Assembly: GCA_963836695.1 (NCBI GenBank)
Contig: CAWIKX010000014.1
Location: forward strand, 124,001-188,000
Source of the DNA: Roseiarcus sp963836695
Lineage (GTDB): Bacteria; Pseudomonadota; Alphaproteobacteria; Rhizobiales; Beijerinckiaceae
Direction: 5' to 3'
DNA: 64,000 nt
Part shown: positions 1-9,573 of the stretch, one piece after another
How positions within the stretch are numbered: the stretch's first letter is position 1
Layout of the letters: the number at the start of each line of letters is the position of its first letter
Notes under the pieces: generated by a model
Told to the model about the DNA's origin: nothing
Databases searched by the model: none
What the model saw: the letters and a program-made list of their open reading frames with translations, nothing else
Position numbers and translations under genes: made by a program

Positions 1-123
1 CTTAATTGAACGCGCGGCGTTGGCTTGACCTTAGTGCGTCCGCCTTATCAAACTTGCGCGACGCCGTCTCGTTAATCGCAAGCGGAAGTTGCGCAAGGAT
101 CGATCGCGGCGCGGAGACCGACA

Positions 124-1341
124 ATGACCGAAGGCCACAAGCCTCCCGAACGCGGCTTTGACATCCTGGTCGCGGGGGCGGGACTGGCCGGTCTGACCGC
201 CGCGTTTGGCTTTGCGCAAGCGGGTTTTGACGTCGCCTGTTGCGGCGCGGCCGAGCGAACAGGCGGAGGACGCACCGTCGCGCTGCTCGACCAATCGGTG
301 GCATTTCTGAAGTCCCTCGGCCTTTGGGCGGGTCTGGAGCCGCGAGCGGCGCCTTTGCGCGGTCTGCGCCTCATCGACGACAGCGGAGCGTTGTTTCCAC
401 CGCGTCCGATCGAGTTCCACGCCTCAGAGATTGAGCTCGACGCCTTCGGATGGAACATCGAAAACGACCGGATGGCCGAGGCGCTCGCGGGCGAGATCAC
501 CCGGGTTTCGCGCGTTGAACGCTTGGCGACCGGGATCGCAGATTACGAATTCGGCGCCGACGCCGTTCACGCGAGGCTTCAGGACGGACGTCTGATCGCC
601 GCCCGCCTCGCGATTGGCGCCGATGGCCGCGCTTCGGCGGCGCGGCGCGCCGCCGGGCTCGAAGCGCAGGTTCACCGCTATCCGCAAACCGCGCTGACGG
701 CGCATCTCGCCCATCGGTTGCCGCACGACGACTTCTCAACCGAATTCCACACTCGTGGCGGGCCATTCACCCTCGTTCCACTGCCGGCGAACGTCACTGC
801 GACCAACCGCTCAAGCCTTGTCTGGGTGATGGGGCAGGAGGAAGCGCGCAGGCGCAAGGATTTGGACGACGAAGCCCTTTCGCGCGAGATCGAGCGCCAA
901 TCGCATTCCCTCCTTGGCGCCATTCGCATCGAAGGCGAGCGCGGGTTCTTTCCGATGACACGCCAGATCGTGCGTAAGATCGCGGGGGAACGGCTGGCGC
1001 TAGTCGGCGACGCGGCGCATGTCCTGCCGCCAATCGGCGCGCAAGGCCTCAACCTCGGCCTGCGCGACGTCGCGGCGATCATCGCTTGCGCGGTCGAAGC
1101 GCGGACGGAGGGGCGTGATATTGGCGGATCGCAGGCCTTGCGCGCTTACGAGCGCGCGAGGCGGGCCGACATCGCGCTCAGGACCGCCGCAGTTGACGGC
1201 CTCAATCGCTCGCTGCTCACGCATTTCCCGCCCTCCGACTTCGCCCGTGGCGCTGGCCTGGCGGCGCTTTCCTCGGTCAGGCCGCTGCGCCGTTTGGTGA
1301 TGCGGGCCGGAATTGGGCCCGGGCGCGCAAGATTGCCCTGA
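124..1341 (+). CDS. UbiH-type FAD-dependent monooxygenase
   Basis: A 405-residue flavoprotein hydroxylase of the UbiH/UbiF/PHBH family, which uses FAD and NAD(P)H to hydroxylate aromatic rings; in this family the usual role is ubiquinone biosynthesis. Visible are the N-terminal dinucleotide-binding motif (VAGAGLAGLTAAFGFAQAG, about residues 16-34) and the second FAD motif GDAAHVLPPIGAQGLNLGLR (about 297-316), which is the classic UbiH signature. Length matches the family. The ATG is preceded by a weak GA-rich stretch. It stands alone ahead of a gene for an unrelated membrane protein. The ring position hydroxylated cannot be told from sequence alone, so I give no symbol. Confidence 0.9.
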   Translation: MTEGHKPPERGFDILVAGAGLAGLTAAFGFAQAGFDVACCGAAERTGGGRTVALLDQSVAFLKSLGLWAGLEPRAAPLRGLRLIDDSGALFPPRPIEFHASEIELDAFGWNIENDRMAEALAGEITRVSRVERLATGIADYEFGADAVHARLQDGRLIAARLAIGADGRASAARRAAGLEAQVHRYPQTALTAHLAHRLPHDDFSTEFHTRGGPFTLVPLPANVTATNRSSLVWVMGQEEARRRKDLDDEALSREIERQSHSLLGAIRIEGERGFFPMTRQIVRKIAGERLALVGDAAHVLPPIGAQGLNLGLRDVAAIIACAVEARTEGRDIGGSQALRAYERARRADIALRTAAVDGLNRSLLTHFPPSDFARGAGLAALSSVRPLRRLVMRAGIGPGRARLP

Positions 1342-1505
1342 GCTGAGCTGGTGCGTTAGGCCTCGGAGCTCGGCGAGTTGTTGATCGTAAGAGGGGCGGT
1401 GCCTAGCCTCGCGATCGAATGACGCGAGGTTTCCATGCGAGGCGTATTTCCAGGATCGCCCGGGTGATGGACGGCGATAAGCTTGGCTTCGCAAGGGCCT
1501 GACAA

Positions 1506-2585
1506 ATGTCATCTTTCACCCTCCGCAAGCAGGCGACCGCTCTGCAATGGGTCGTGCTTCTCGTCGCGTCGGTCGTGTGCGTCGCGGCTTTTGAATGGAT
1601 GCGTCTGCCCGCCGCTCTGATGCTCGGCGCGATCGCGGCGGCCATCCTTCTTTGCTGGTTCGAGGGGCGCGTGATGATTCCGCCCTGGGGCTTTGTTATC
1701 GCTCAGGGTTTTGTCGGCTGCCTAGTTGCGCGCGCCATCACCCCCGACATTGTCGTGACGATTTTTCGCAAGTGGCCAATGTTCCTTGTGTTGATTGGCT
1801 CAGTCATATTCTTCGCCGCCCTTCTCGGGTATCTGCTCGCGCGCTTCAAAGCGCTTCCGGGCACGACCGCGGTCTGGGGATCGTCGGCCGGCGCTGCGAC
1901 GGCGATGGTGCTCATGTCAGACGCCTACGGCGGCGACATGCGGCTCGTCGCCGTCATGCAATATCTGCGGGTGGCCTGCGTTGGACTAGTGGCGTCGCTC
2001 GTCGCTCGGGCATGGGCGCCGCCGGGCGCCGCGGCCGCCGCATCGATTATCTGGTTTCCGCCCCTGGCGCCCGGTCCGTTTTTGGCGACGCTGCTCTTGG
2101 CGGTGGGAGGCGCCATCGTCGGGATGAAATGCAGGATTCCCGCCGCCGCCCTGCTTGTGCCGATGTTCATCGGCGCTCCGCTCTCCGCAACGCACCTTTT
2201 GACGATCACGTTGCCGCCATGGCTTCTGGCGATCTCTTACGCGCTGGTCGGCTGGTCCATCGGCCTGCGCTTCACGCGCGAGGCGGTTCTCTACGCGTCG
2301 AAACAATTGCCAATCATCTTGGCCTCGATCTTCGCGCTCATCGCGATGTGCGGCGGTCTCGCCTTCGCGCTTCACGAGGCCGCGGGAACGGACCCGCTGA
2401 CGGCGTATCTCGCGACCAGCCCTGGAGGCGCCGATGCGGTCGCGATCATCGCCGCGTCGTCTCCGGTCGATCTACCCTTCGTCATGGCGATGCAGGTCGG
2501 ACGGCTCATGGTCGCGCTTCTCGTCGGCCCCGCTCTCGCCCGAACAATCGCGCGCTGGGCTGGGAGCGCCAGCCCAAGCGTTTAA
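1506..2585 (+). CDS. AbrB-family integral membrane protein
   Basis: A 359-residue polytopic membrane protein of the Gram-negative AbrB family (PF05145, often mislabelled 'ammonia monooxygenase'), a presumed transporter. The sequence is almost wholly hydrophobic helices with two similar halves, each containing a Gly/Ser/Ala-rich loop (GSSAGAATAMVLMSDAYGGD near residue 125 and TSPGGADAVAIIAASSPVD near 305), the internal duplication characteristic of the family. Substrate unknown. Starts at ATG 1506 and is followed after 22 bases by a small membrane-protein gene that may be co-transcribed. Confidence 0.85.
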   Translation: MSSFTLRKQATALQWVVLLVASVVCVAAFEWMRLPAALMLGAIAAAILLCWFEGRVMIPPWGFVIAQGFVGCLVARAITPDIVVTIFRKWPMFLVLIGSVIFFAALLGYLLARFKALPGTTAVWGSSAGAATAMVLMSDAYGGDMRLVAVMQYLRVACVGLVASLVARAWAPPGAAAAASIIWFPPLAPGPFLATLLLAVGGAIVGMKCRIPAAALLVPMFIGAPLSATHLLTITLPPWLLAISYALVGWSIGLRFTREAVLYASKQLPIILASIFALIAMCGGLAFALHEAAGTDPLTAYLATSPGGADAVAIIAASSPVDLPFVMAMQVGRLMVALLVGPALARTIARWAGSASPSV

Positions 2586-2607
2586 AGCACGAAGTGAGGA
2601 CGGCCCG

Positions 2608-2932
2608 ATGTTCAGCGGGCCCTGGTATATTTTCCTCCTGCAATTCGTCGCAGGGCTCTTTCTCGCCAACGGGGTTCCGCATTTCGTTCAGGGTCAGCGG
2701 CAACTGGTTCCAGAGCCCTTTCGCGTCGCCGCCCGGCGTCGGGGAATCCTCACCGCTCGTCAATGTGTTATGGGGCTCTCTTAATCTCGCGATCGGGGTC
2801 GCGCTTCTGTTCGCTTTCGCGCCCAAGGGCGCGGACGTGATTCTCGAATGGGCGTGTGTTGGGCTCGGCGCGCTCGTGATCGCCATCTTTCTCGCGCAGC
2901 ATTTTGGCCGGGTGCGGTCGAAGCGCGGTTAG
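2608..2932 (+). CDS. small membrane protein, frameshifted
   Basis: Two overlapping frames together make one protein of about 107 residues. The first frame gives MFSGPWYIFLLQFVAGLFLA and on to ...HFVQG; from about position 2692 the next frame continues VSGNWFQSPFASPPG and two hydrophobic helices ending ...AQHFGRVRSKRG. Such proteins in this lineage read through PHFV-G-SG-x-PFASPPG-x-SSP, so the join is convincing. One base too many (or two too few) around 2691-2693 explains the break. Predicted three transmembrane helices; function unknown. It converges on the SRPBCC gene, their stops overlapping by a few bases. Confidence 0.65.
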
Positions 2933-3387
2933 CCGTGACCGACCGGACCTCGGTCGATCCCGGGATCCCCGCCGGCCGCGGCCACCGCCAGTCGGTCCAA
3001 GTAGTAAGTCCAACCCTTGGTGTGGCCAGCGCATTCGTAAGCGTTGGGAAGTCCGGTGTGGGTCATGCGGACAAGCGTGCCGCCGTCCCGATCGATGAGG
3101 TCGATCTCGACCAAACTCGAACCCGGCGGCACATTTTCGTCGTCCTCCCAGCCGAAGCTATAGGCAAGCCGATGGACCGGCACGACCTCGCTAAACTGGC
3201 CGCGCGCCGTGCGGCCGGGGCGGCCGGCGACGTCCTTGACGAGATAGAGGCCGCCCGGATGGGCGTTTGTGTCGGCCTCGGCGCCCATCCAGCTCAGGAT
3301 CTTTTGCGGATCGGTCAGGAAGGCGAAGACCGTCGCAGGCGGAGCTGCGATCTGGGTCTCCCGCCGGACCACGAGCGATTCATCCAT
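2929..3387 (-). CDS. SRPBCC/AHSA1 domain protein
   Basis: Reading from ATG at 3387 (preceded by GAGGAG, better than the upstream in-frame start) this is a roughly 152-residue START/Bet v1-like protein of the AHSA1 (activator of Hsp90 ATPase homologue) group. Typical features are the N-terminal strand RRETQIAAPPATVFAFLTDP, the central region with the GxYxxxD-like segment, and the C-terminal helix motif GWTYYLDRLAVAAAGG. Such proteins bind hydrophobic ligands; the specific ligand is not predictable. The orphan placement, without an ArsR partner next to it, differs from the pair at 40.1-40.8 kb. Confidence 0.8.
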   Translation of the reverse strand: MDESLVVRRETQIAAPPATVFAFLTDPQKILSWMGAEADTNAHPGGLYLVKDVAGRPGRTARGQFSEVVPVHRLAYSFGWEDDENVPPGSSLVEIDLIDRDGGTLVRMTHTGLPNAYECAGHTKGWTYYLDRLAVAAAGGDPGIDRGPVGHG

Positions 3388-3599
3388 GCGCCTCTCCTCG
3401 AGCAAACGTCATTCTAACCCTAAGACGGACGACCTGCCGCCAAATCGACGCAGCCGCCGTCGCTCAGGTGGAATATGAGCCTGCGCGCCCCTAAGATCAA
3501 CCATTTGGTTGAATGACGCAGCGGGCAACCAACAGGAGAGCGCACACGACAAGCGAAAATCTGATGGCGCCTCGGACGAATCGCGCGGATCATCGACCG

Positions 3600-4692
3600 A
3601 TGGAGCTCAATTCGACTCTCTCCTGGCTCATCGACTCGGCCGCCCAGACGCCAACGCCTGAGCTTTTCCTCGCAACGCTTGGCCAGCGCTTGATCAAGGA
3701 CGGCTCGCGGCTGGCTGGCGGAGCGCTCACATTCGCCTCCCCCCATCCGCTGATCGCACGGCGGACTTGGCTGTGGCGAGCCGACAGCAACGAGGTGATC
3801 GAGACGCTGGGATTTGTGGCCGGAGCGCATTCCGGGATGGGCGCGGAGGGCTCGGCCGGCGAGGCCGGCCGGCGCTGGCTCGCGGGGCTCGCGCCCGGCC
3901 CGGTGCACGAAGACGTTGTCGGCCCGACGCTCGAGCGGGCCGAGGCTCGCGTGGATCGGCCCGCATAACTTCGCACCCGATGAACCCGACCGCCTCAGCG
4001 AGGCGGCGCGCTTCGCGGCGGCGCCGTTAGCCGCGCTCGCGGCGCGTGCGACGCTAACGGCGGCGCTCGAGGCCTATCTCGGCCGGCGCAGTGCTGCGCG
4101 CGTGCTGGCGGGTCCGCTGCGGCGCGGCGTCGGCGAGACGATCGAAGCCGCGCTTCTGTTCGCCGACTTGCGCGGCTTCACCGCCCTGTCCGAAAGCGCT
4201 CCGCCGTCCGCGGTCATCTCCGCCCTCGACGCCTGGTTCGATCGGATCGCGGGCTCCGTGCACGCCTTCGGCGGCGAAGTGCTCAAGTTCATGGGCGACG
4301 GCGTGTTGGCGATCTTTCCGGTCTCAAGCGGTTCGCCTCGCAACGCCTGCGACGCGGCGCTCAAGGCGGTGGCGGCTGCGCGCGCCGGAATGGCGGTTCT
4401 CGACGAGACGCGCGAGCGGGATAGCCTCCCGCCCCTGCCCTTTGGCGTCGCGCTGCATTTAGGCGAGATGTTGTGGGGCAATATCGGCGCCGCCGACCGG
4501 CTGGATTTCACCGCCATCGGCCCCGCGGTCAATCTGGTCAGCCGTCTCGAGGGCCTATGCCGCCCGCTCGACCGCGCGCTCCTTATCTCGGGCGCTTTCG
4601 CCGCTGAAACCAGCATGGCCCTCATCCCGCTCGGGACGCATGCGCTTCGCGGCATCGCCGAGCCCTGCGCCGTGTTCACTGTAGCGGACTAG
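3600..4692 (+). CDS. class III adenylate/guanylate cyclase, N-terminal part frame-disrupted
   Basis: The C-terminal half (frame read to 4692) is a class III nucleotide cyclase catalytic domain: first metal Asp in LLFADLRGFTALSE, Lys and second metal Asp in VLKFMGDGVLAIFP, substrate Asp in LDFTAIG and Asn/Arg in AVNLVSRLE, so all catalytic positions are present and activity is plausible. The N-terminal sensor-like region starts MELNSTLSWLIDSAAQTPTP in another frame and runs to about 3950; frame changes lie between about 3940 and 3990, and a piece of the linker may also be missing. Probably an indel error, less certain than for other genes here. Product most likely cAMP. See the CRP-like sites in the last 15 kb. 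Confidence 0.7.
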
Positions 4693-4700
4693 TTGAACCG

Positions 4701-4754
4701 CCTCTCCCTCTCCATCGGGAGAGGTGGCGCGATAGGGCGTCCAGAAGGACGCCC
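4701..4754. terminator. two tandem hairpins between convergent genes
   Basis: Two perfect 8-bp stems follow each other: CCTCTCCC (4701-4708) with GGGAGAGG (4717-4724), then GGGCGTCC (4735-4742) with GGACGCCC (4747-4754). They lie between the convergent cyclase and L,D-transpeptidase genes, where a bidirectional terminator is expected, but no T-run follows. The first arm resembles dispersed repeats seen in related genomes. Confidence 0.45.
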
Positions 4755-4796
4755 GTCCTTCCGGACGAGCTGTGGCCCAGGTGAGGGCTGGTGGCC

Positions 4797-5450
4797 CTAC
4801 AGCACGACGACCGGCGTCCCCTTGGCGACCCGCCCGTAGAGGTCGATCACGTCGGCGTCGAGCATCCGGATGCATCCGGACGACACGGCCTTGCCGATCG
4901 ACTTCGGCTCATTGGTCCCATGGATGCGAAAGAGCGTGTCCTTGTTGTCCTCGAACAGGTAGAGCGCGCGAGCGCCGAGCGGATTCTCCATGCCGCCGTC
5001 CATATGGACAGGCAGGCCGGGCTGGCGCGCCAGCATTTCCGGCGGCGGCGTCCAGCCGGGCCAGAAGGCCTTGCGGCCGATCTCGGCCTTGCCCTTCCAG
5101 GAGAAGCCCTGGCGCCCGACCCCGATCCCATATTGCAGCGCCCGGCCATCGCCGAGCGAAAGATAGAGCTTCCGTTCGTGGGTATTGATGGTGAGCGTGC
5201 CCGCCGGCTCGCGGGTCGGATCGGCGACTTCCTTACGGGTCGTGCGGCTCATATCGACGTCGCTGTCGAACCCTCCCGGGGTCGAATAGTTCGGATCAGC
5301 GTCCGGCGGCAGGAAGGTCTGTGGATTTGGCGGGGGCGCTGAACCGGGCAAGCTCAGCGGAAGACCGAAAAGCGATTGGGCCGAAGCCGAGCCCGCCGCA
5401 AGGCCCAAGCTCGCAACCCCGATCAGGAAAAGAGTAACCGCCCCACGCAT
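4797..5450 (-). CDS. L,D-transpeptidase (YkuD domain), exported
   Basis: About 217 residues from ATG 5450, which places a clear signal peptide (MRGAVTLFLIGVASLGLAAG, cleavage near ASA-Q) at the N-terminus. The C-terminal YkuD domain has the catalytic signature HGTNEPKSIGKAVSSGCIRM, with the nucleophilic Cys in SSGCIR. These periplasmic enzymes make 3-3 peptidoglycan cross-links or attach outer-membrane proteins to peptidoglycan. The middle contains TINTHERKLYLSLGDG and the conserved YGIGVGRQGFSWKG. A paralogue lies at 16334-17080. Convergent with the cyclase gene. Confidence 0.92.
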   Translation of the reverse strand: MRGAVTLFLIGVASLGLAAGSASAQSLFGLPLSLPGSAPPPNPQTFLPPDADPNYSTPGGFDSDVDMSRTTRKEVADPTREPAGTLTINTHERKLYLSLGDGRALQYGIGVGRQGFSWKGKAEIGRKAFWPGWTPPPEMLARQPGLPVHMDGGMENPLGARALYLFEDNKDTLFRIHGTNEPKSIGKAVSSGCIRMLDADVIDLYGRVAKGTPVVVL

Positions 5451-5777
5451 CGATCGACCCCGCTGCAACAGTCCGCACCGCACTGTTCAACAAAACTAAG
5501 TCGGATCGGCGATTTCGTAAAGCTTCGTCACGCCACCGAAAACGCGCACGCGCCGCACGACCAAGATCGAGGCGGACCTAACGGCATTCGGGACGGATCC
5601 CCCGGTGTCTCGGCTGTGCGCCACGATTCTCTCGGAGTTTCTTGGCGCCTGGGGCCCGGCGGGCCCCGCAAGAGATCGGCAACAAGCGACCCACTTGCAT
5701 CGCTTATCGGCTCGTGGCGCAACCGTTGGTTAGGCTTCGAGTGCGAACCTCATCGGATGGCTCCGGGGATTCGCACA

Positions 5778-6101
5778 ATGATCGTCGCCACCACTGAAAA
5801 TATCGCCGGCCATCGCACCGTGCAGACACTCGGACAATGCTTCGGCGTCGTCGTGCGCAGCCGCGGGCTCGGCGGCAACATCATGGCGGGTTTGCGTACG
5901 ATCGTCGGCGGGGAGATCCACGAATATACCCGGCTCCTCGAGGAGGCGCGCCGACATGCTCTGGATCGGCTAGTGGAGAATGCGACCGCGATGGGCGCGA
6001 ACGCCATCCTGATGATGCGCTACGACAGCGCCGAGATCGGCAACACAATGAGCGAGATCGTCGCCTACGGCACCGCGGCGGTCGTCGAACCCGTTGCATG
6101 A
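5778..6101 (+). CDS. YbjQ family (UPF0145) protein
   Basis: A 107-residue protein starting MIVATTENIAGHRTVQTLGQ, the standard start of the YbjQ/heavy-metal-binding family PF01906; an ATG at 5757 would add seven residues with no family support. The conserved centre GLGGNIMAGLRTIVGGEIHE and the C-terminal AxGANAIxxMRYD segment are present. Forms a pentameric fold in known structures; role uncertain. Its stop overlaps the ATG of the next gene (ATGA at 6098), indicating translational coupling. Confidence 0.88.
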   Translation: MIVATTENIAGHRTVQTLGQCFGVVVRSRGLGGNIMAGLRTIVGGEIHEYTRLLEEARRHALDRLVENATAMGANAILMMRYDSAEIGNTMSEIVAYGTAAVVEPVA

Positions 6102-6316
6102 TCCCGTTTCTCTTCCCGCTGGGCTTCTTTCTCGCGCTCGTTCTGATTTGGTTCTTCTTCCGCAAGGGCGGCTACAAGCGCCGCCCGCTCGACGCTCTGC
6201 CCGGCCCGGATTGGCGCTTCACTGGCGAGCGCTTCCTCGATCCGCCGTCGGGTGAGACGGTGGAAGTCTGGTATCGTCCAAAGACGGGCGAACGCGCCTA
6301 TGTGCGGGCGCGGTAA
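6098..6316 (+). CDS. small single-pass membrane protein
   Basis: A 72-residue product overlapping the YbjQ-family stop by four bases (ATGA). One N-terminal transmembrane helix (FLFPLGFFLALVLIWFFF) is followed by a basic KGGYKRR stop-transfer and a soluble tail with repeated Trp/Tyr (DWRFTGERFLDPPSGETVEV, then WYRPKTGERAYV). I do not recognise a named family. Coupling suggests it works with the YbjQ-like protein. Confidence 0.75.
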   Translation: MIPFLFPLGFFLALVLIWFFFRKGGYKRRPLDALPGPDWRFTGERFLDPPSGETVEVWYRPKTGERAYVRAR

Positions 6317-6729
6317 GTCGCGCCCCGAGTTGAACATCAAGACATAGTTTATTCTTGCGCCGTAGCCGGCGCCCTAGTCTAGAGCTTGTCCGACGCCGGC
6401 TCGTGAGACTGCGCTAAGCCTGCGGAGTGCTAAAAGCTAAGCCCTTCGCGACCGGCGAAGACATAGATCTGCCGACGACGTCTCACCAAGAGTAATTAGA
6501 ATATCCGGTTTTTGTCCCCAAACGTTCGTAGGTAATAACCCCTATAGCTGCGTTGGGTGAGGCGAGATATCCTGTCATTTCCTGTTTCATCCAGAATAAC
6601 TTATGGTGGTTTTCGCTCGAAGCGCCGAACATTCTAGCAAGAAACAAGTACATTCGGCTGATCGTAGCCGCTACGATAAGCCGCGCCTATACCGAACTGC
6701 CGATATTGCCTGCGCCCGAGGAGACGCCA
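6317..6729. other. intergenic region, no gene seen
   Basis: About 410 bases between the small membrane protein and the next gene. The frame of the following gene is open upstream to 6553 but that stretch has AT-rich, non-proteobacterial-looking codons and no ribosome-binding site, so I treat it as non-coding and as the likely promoter region of the 6730-9573 unit. Confidence 0.5.
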
Positions 6730-8490
6730 ATGATCGATTATTACGCCCATGCTGCGGTGTTCGACCAGGTTCGCGCGGCGCTTGCGGGCGTAGGAGATCC
6801 GGCCTTGGCGGGCGCGCGCGATCAATTGCTGGCCGACGCAGCCGCGTTCCCCGAAGCGGCGCTCCTCGGGTCGTTTGTCGATCACCTTCTCATGCACGCC
6901 TCCAGCACAGCGCCGGAGATCGAGATCCTCAGTCAGGCGTCCGATCTGTGGATCCAAGGACGCTCTGTCTACGACGTCGCTGGCAGCGTCCGGACGGACG
7001 TCGAGGCGATATTCGCGAATCCTACGGCGCCGGACGCGCCGGCGCGTTTCAACGCCGCGATGGCGACCCTGGTCAGCCTGCGCGCGCAGTTGGCGACCAT
7101 CCAGGCGGGCCTGGACGCGGTCGGGAGCGACGTGACCCAATGGAAACACGTGCCGAAGCCTCACCCCAGGCAGGAGGATTTGACGATCTCGCAATGGGAC
7201 TGGGGCGACCGATTCCTCGCACGCCGCACAGAGGCGTTCGTCCGAGCGGCTTTCAAGCATGCTAAAGATTCCCCCTCGAATACATTCGCGCTCGGCGCCT
7301 TGGCATCCTACGGCGGCAACGTCGCGGGCTCGGCCTATCTCGGCCACGTGGTTGGCGGACCGCGCCGGTCGCATCCGCGGCGTGACAGAGTCGCGCGCAA
7401 CGTCGTGGGCGCCTGGATACGGGCGCACCGAACCTTGCCGGATCTGGAAACCCTGCGGGCCGCCATCCGGCGCAACGGCGCCGGCAAATCTGGCGGCTTG
7501 CGACCGGACCTCGAGAGCTTCATTCAAAAATCCCTGAAGGAGGCGTTCCCGGGCATGCCCGATGCCGACCTTTCAGGCGGGTTCAATCGCCTCGAAAAGC
7601 ACCTCGCGCTGCTTGCTTCATTCGTCCTGCCGCCCCTGCCGGTTCCCCCTTCCCCGGAGCTCATGGCCACCATGGCCTCGATCGGTTCGGACGGGAGCAT
7701 CGACATTGCGGCTCAGCCAGATGCCGGAGCGGGGCCTGACGGTTCAGAGCCACCCTCTGGGCCGGACCCCAGCCCAACAAGCCCGCCCCAAGGCAAAGAC
7801 GAATCCAGCTCCAACGGCTGTCTGATTGGCTTGCTGGTCGTCACCGCGCTTTACTTTTTAATCGACGGGATCGTCGCCCTTGCACAGGGCAAGAAATACG
7901 ATCCGTTCGGCGATCTCGAGAACGTCAATACCGGGGACGGGTCGGACGACGGAGATGTAACCGCCTCGTCGGCTCAACTCGTCGCGATGGCCTCCTCGTC
8001 CGGGGGAACCCTGATCGTCATGGAGCTTTTCAGCATCCAGATGCGGGTCTGGCAACTGATGCAGGACGGCCGAGTCGTCCTGGCGAGAAAGGGCCTAGTC
8101 TATCCCGAGACGCTCGTGAACTTCTCTGAATTCACTGCGCTCGGCCCCGTGTCGCCGTGGCCTTTACGAAACGAAATCACAGCGGACGAGAGCTATTTGG
8201 CCTTCCCTTCGGGGACCCTGGAACATCCCGTGACGACAGCCTCTCCATTCCCAGTCGGCGCAACGCCGTTCACGTTCGTCGACTTGCCGACGTCCCCGGC
8301 GCCGTTCCAGTCGGCGCCGACAGAGGCGGTACGCGTATGGCTTCAAGTCGCGCGCCGCGAGCAGGACAGCGTGAACTACGATCTCGACGCCGATCGCGGC
8401 CATCATGCCGACTGCTGGCAAGTCGCCGACCGCACTTCGGTAGGCGATGATCCCGTTGTCGTTGACATTCTCGCCTACACACAACTCTGA
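6730..8490 (+). CDS. unknown membrane-anchored protein, first gene of a two-gene unit
   Basis: 586 residues from ATG 6730, chosen because GAGGAG lies about 7 bases upstream and the earlier in-frame ATG at 6553 gives unlikely sequence. Layout: mostly helical N-terminal domain (1-310) with the conserved-looking segments WKHVPKP (139-144), QWDWGDRFLARRTEAFVRAA (155-174) and GNVAGSAYLGHVVGGPRRSH (196-215); a Pro/Asp/Gly-rich linker (326-361); one transmembrane helix (363-386); and a C-terminal domain of about 200 residues ending DDPVVVDILAYTQL. The N-terminal domain faintly recalls zinc-dependent phospholipase C-like helical folds, but I cannot support an assignment. Followed 62 bases later by a gene in the same direction. 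Confidence 0.7.
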   Translation: MIDYYAHAAVFDQVRAALAGVGDPALAGARDQLLADAAAFPEAALLGSFVDHLLMHASSTAPEIEILSQASDLWIQGRSVYDVAGSVRTDVEAIFANPTAPDAPARFNAAMATLVSLRAQLATIQAGLDAVGSDVTQWKHVPKPHPRQEDLTISQWDWGDRFLARRTEAFVRAAFKHAKDSPSNTFALGALASYGGNVAGSAYLGHVVGGPRRSHPRRDRVARNVVGAWIRAHRTLPDLETLRAAIRRNGAGKSGGLRPDLESFIQKSLKEAFPGMPDADLSGGFNRLEKHLALLASFVLPPLPVPPSPELMATMASIGSDGSIDIAAQPDAGAGPDGSEPPSGPDPSPTSPPQGKDESSSNGCLIGLLVVTALYFLIDGIVALAQGKKYDPFGDLENVNTGDGSDDGDVTASSAQLVAMASSSGGTLIVMELFSIQMRVWQLMQDGRVVLARKGLVYPETLVNFSEFTALGPVSPWPLRNEITADESYLAFPSGTLEHPVTTASPFPVGATPFTFVDLPTSPAPFQSAPTEAVRVWLQVARREQDSVNYDLDADRGHHADCWQVADRTSVGDDPVVVDILAYTQL

Positions 8491-8552
8491 CCAACCCCAT
8501 CCTGCCGCCCAGGCGCAGCCGGGGCAATCAACGATCAGACGAGGCGCTTCAA

Positions 8553-9573
8553 ATGCCCCAAGGAAACGACGGCGGCCAGCAGATCCCTGAAAAGCCATGG
8601 GTTGTGATTCCCTATTGGACCGGCGATCTCGGCAGGAAAACCTTCGAGCGTCCGCTTCCGCCCGCCCCGACTCCCGGATCAGCCGTCTCGCCGGGCGTCC
8701 TGTCGTATTTGTGCAACTCGATCGCGGTTCTGGGCGGGGCTCCTGGGGTCTTCACCCCCGGCGTCCCCACGACCGTCGCGGTGACGGTTCGCAACTACGG
8801 CAGGGGGTACGGCCTCGATCTGCTGAATCTGGATCTCTGGTGGTCCGCCCCAACCACCGATTTTGGCCTGCTGACCCAAAAGCCGCCAATGGCGCAGGCG
8901 GTCGCGACGCTGGAGCGCGATTCTCAGGCCAAGGAGCCGCCTCTGGTGCAGAACATGACGTTCACGACTCCCGCCGATTCCGGCCCTCATGTTTGCGTGG
9001 TGGTTCGGGTGACCGCGGGCTATTCGATTTTGCCAATCGACCCAAACACGAGCGACGGCATTCCGGTTTGGCCGGCCGATCCGACCGGCGATCGCCACTG
9101 GGCGCAGCACAACCTGCATGCGGTTGTTGCGACCTCGGGCGGCAAATTTCATCTCAATTTCTCATCCGCGAACCCGACTGCGCATGCGCTGCCGTTTCTT
9201 GTTCGAGCCGCTCCAGTCAGCGGACGTGCGATGGAAACGCTGGCGCGGGAGATGCGGGCGACGCCGCGAAACGCGGAAGGAGTCTCCCTATCGGTTCGCC
9301 CGCTTCTCGTTCGCCGAAAGGAACAAGACGACACGCGAGCGGAAGCGCCCGTCACCATCGGGGCTCATCGCCGGGTGCAGATGATCCTTGAAGGCCAACT
9401 GAAGACCCCGCTGCGCGCCGGCGAATTTGTCGCCTTCGATGTGACGCAGACCAGCGCCGGCGAAGCCTCTAAAGCCAAACATGGCGACGCTGCGAAGAAT
9501 CGAACGCGGCCATGTGGGGGTCGGTCACATGGGTTCGATCGGCGTGGTCGTGTACGGCGCTGAACAAGGCTAG
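8553..9573 (+). CDS. unknown protein with Ig/CARDB-like domain, C-terminus probably frameshifted
   Basis: The open frame ends at 9563, but its last 30 or so residues are Arg/Gly-rich and implausible, while the neighbouring frame in the same place reads RIERGHVGVGHMGSIGVVVY and stops at 9571-9573. I infer a one-base indel around 9450-9500 and a protein of about 337 residues. Residues 58-80 (GAPGVFTPGVPTTVAVTVRN) look like the first strands of a CARDB/Ig-like beta-sandwich, with further strands (HVCVVVRVTAGYSI) and a second beta-rich half with VQMILEGQLKTPLRAGEFV. No signal peptide. Probably co-expressed with the preceding membrane protein; function unknown. Confidence 0.6.

Noticed and set aside
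1595..2932. 445-codon plus-strand frame
   Set aside because: Most is an Arg-rich shadow of the AbrB-type gene; only its last 80 codons are real, as the downstream half of the frameshifted small membrane protein.
6634..7527. 297-codon minus-strand frame
   Set aside because: Antisense to the 6730 gene, Arg-rich composition, no start signal or family features.
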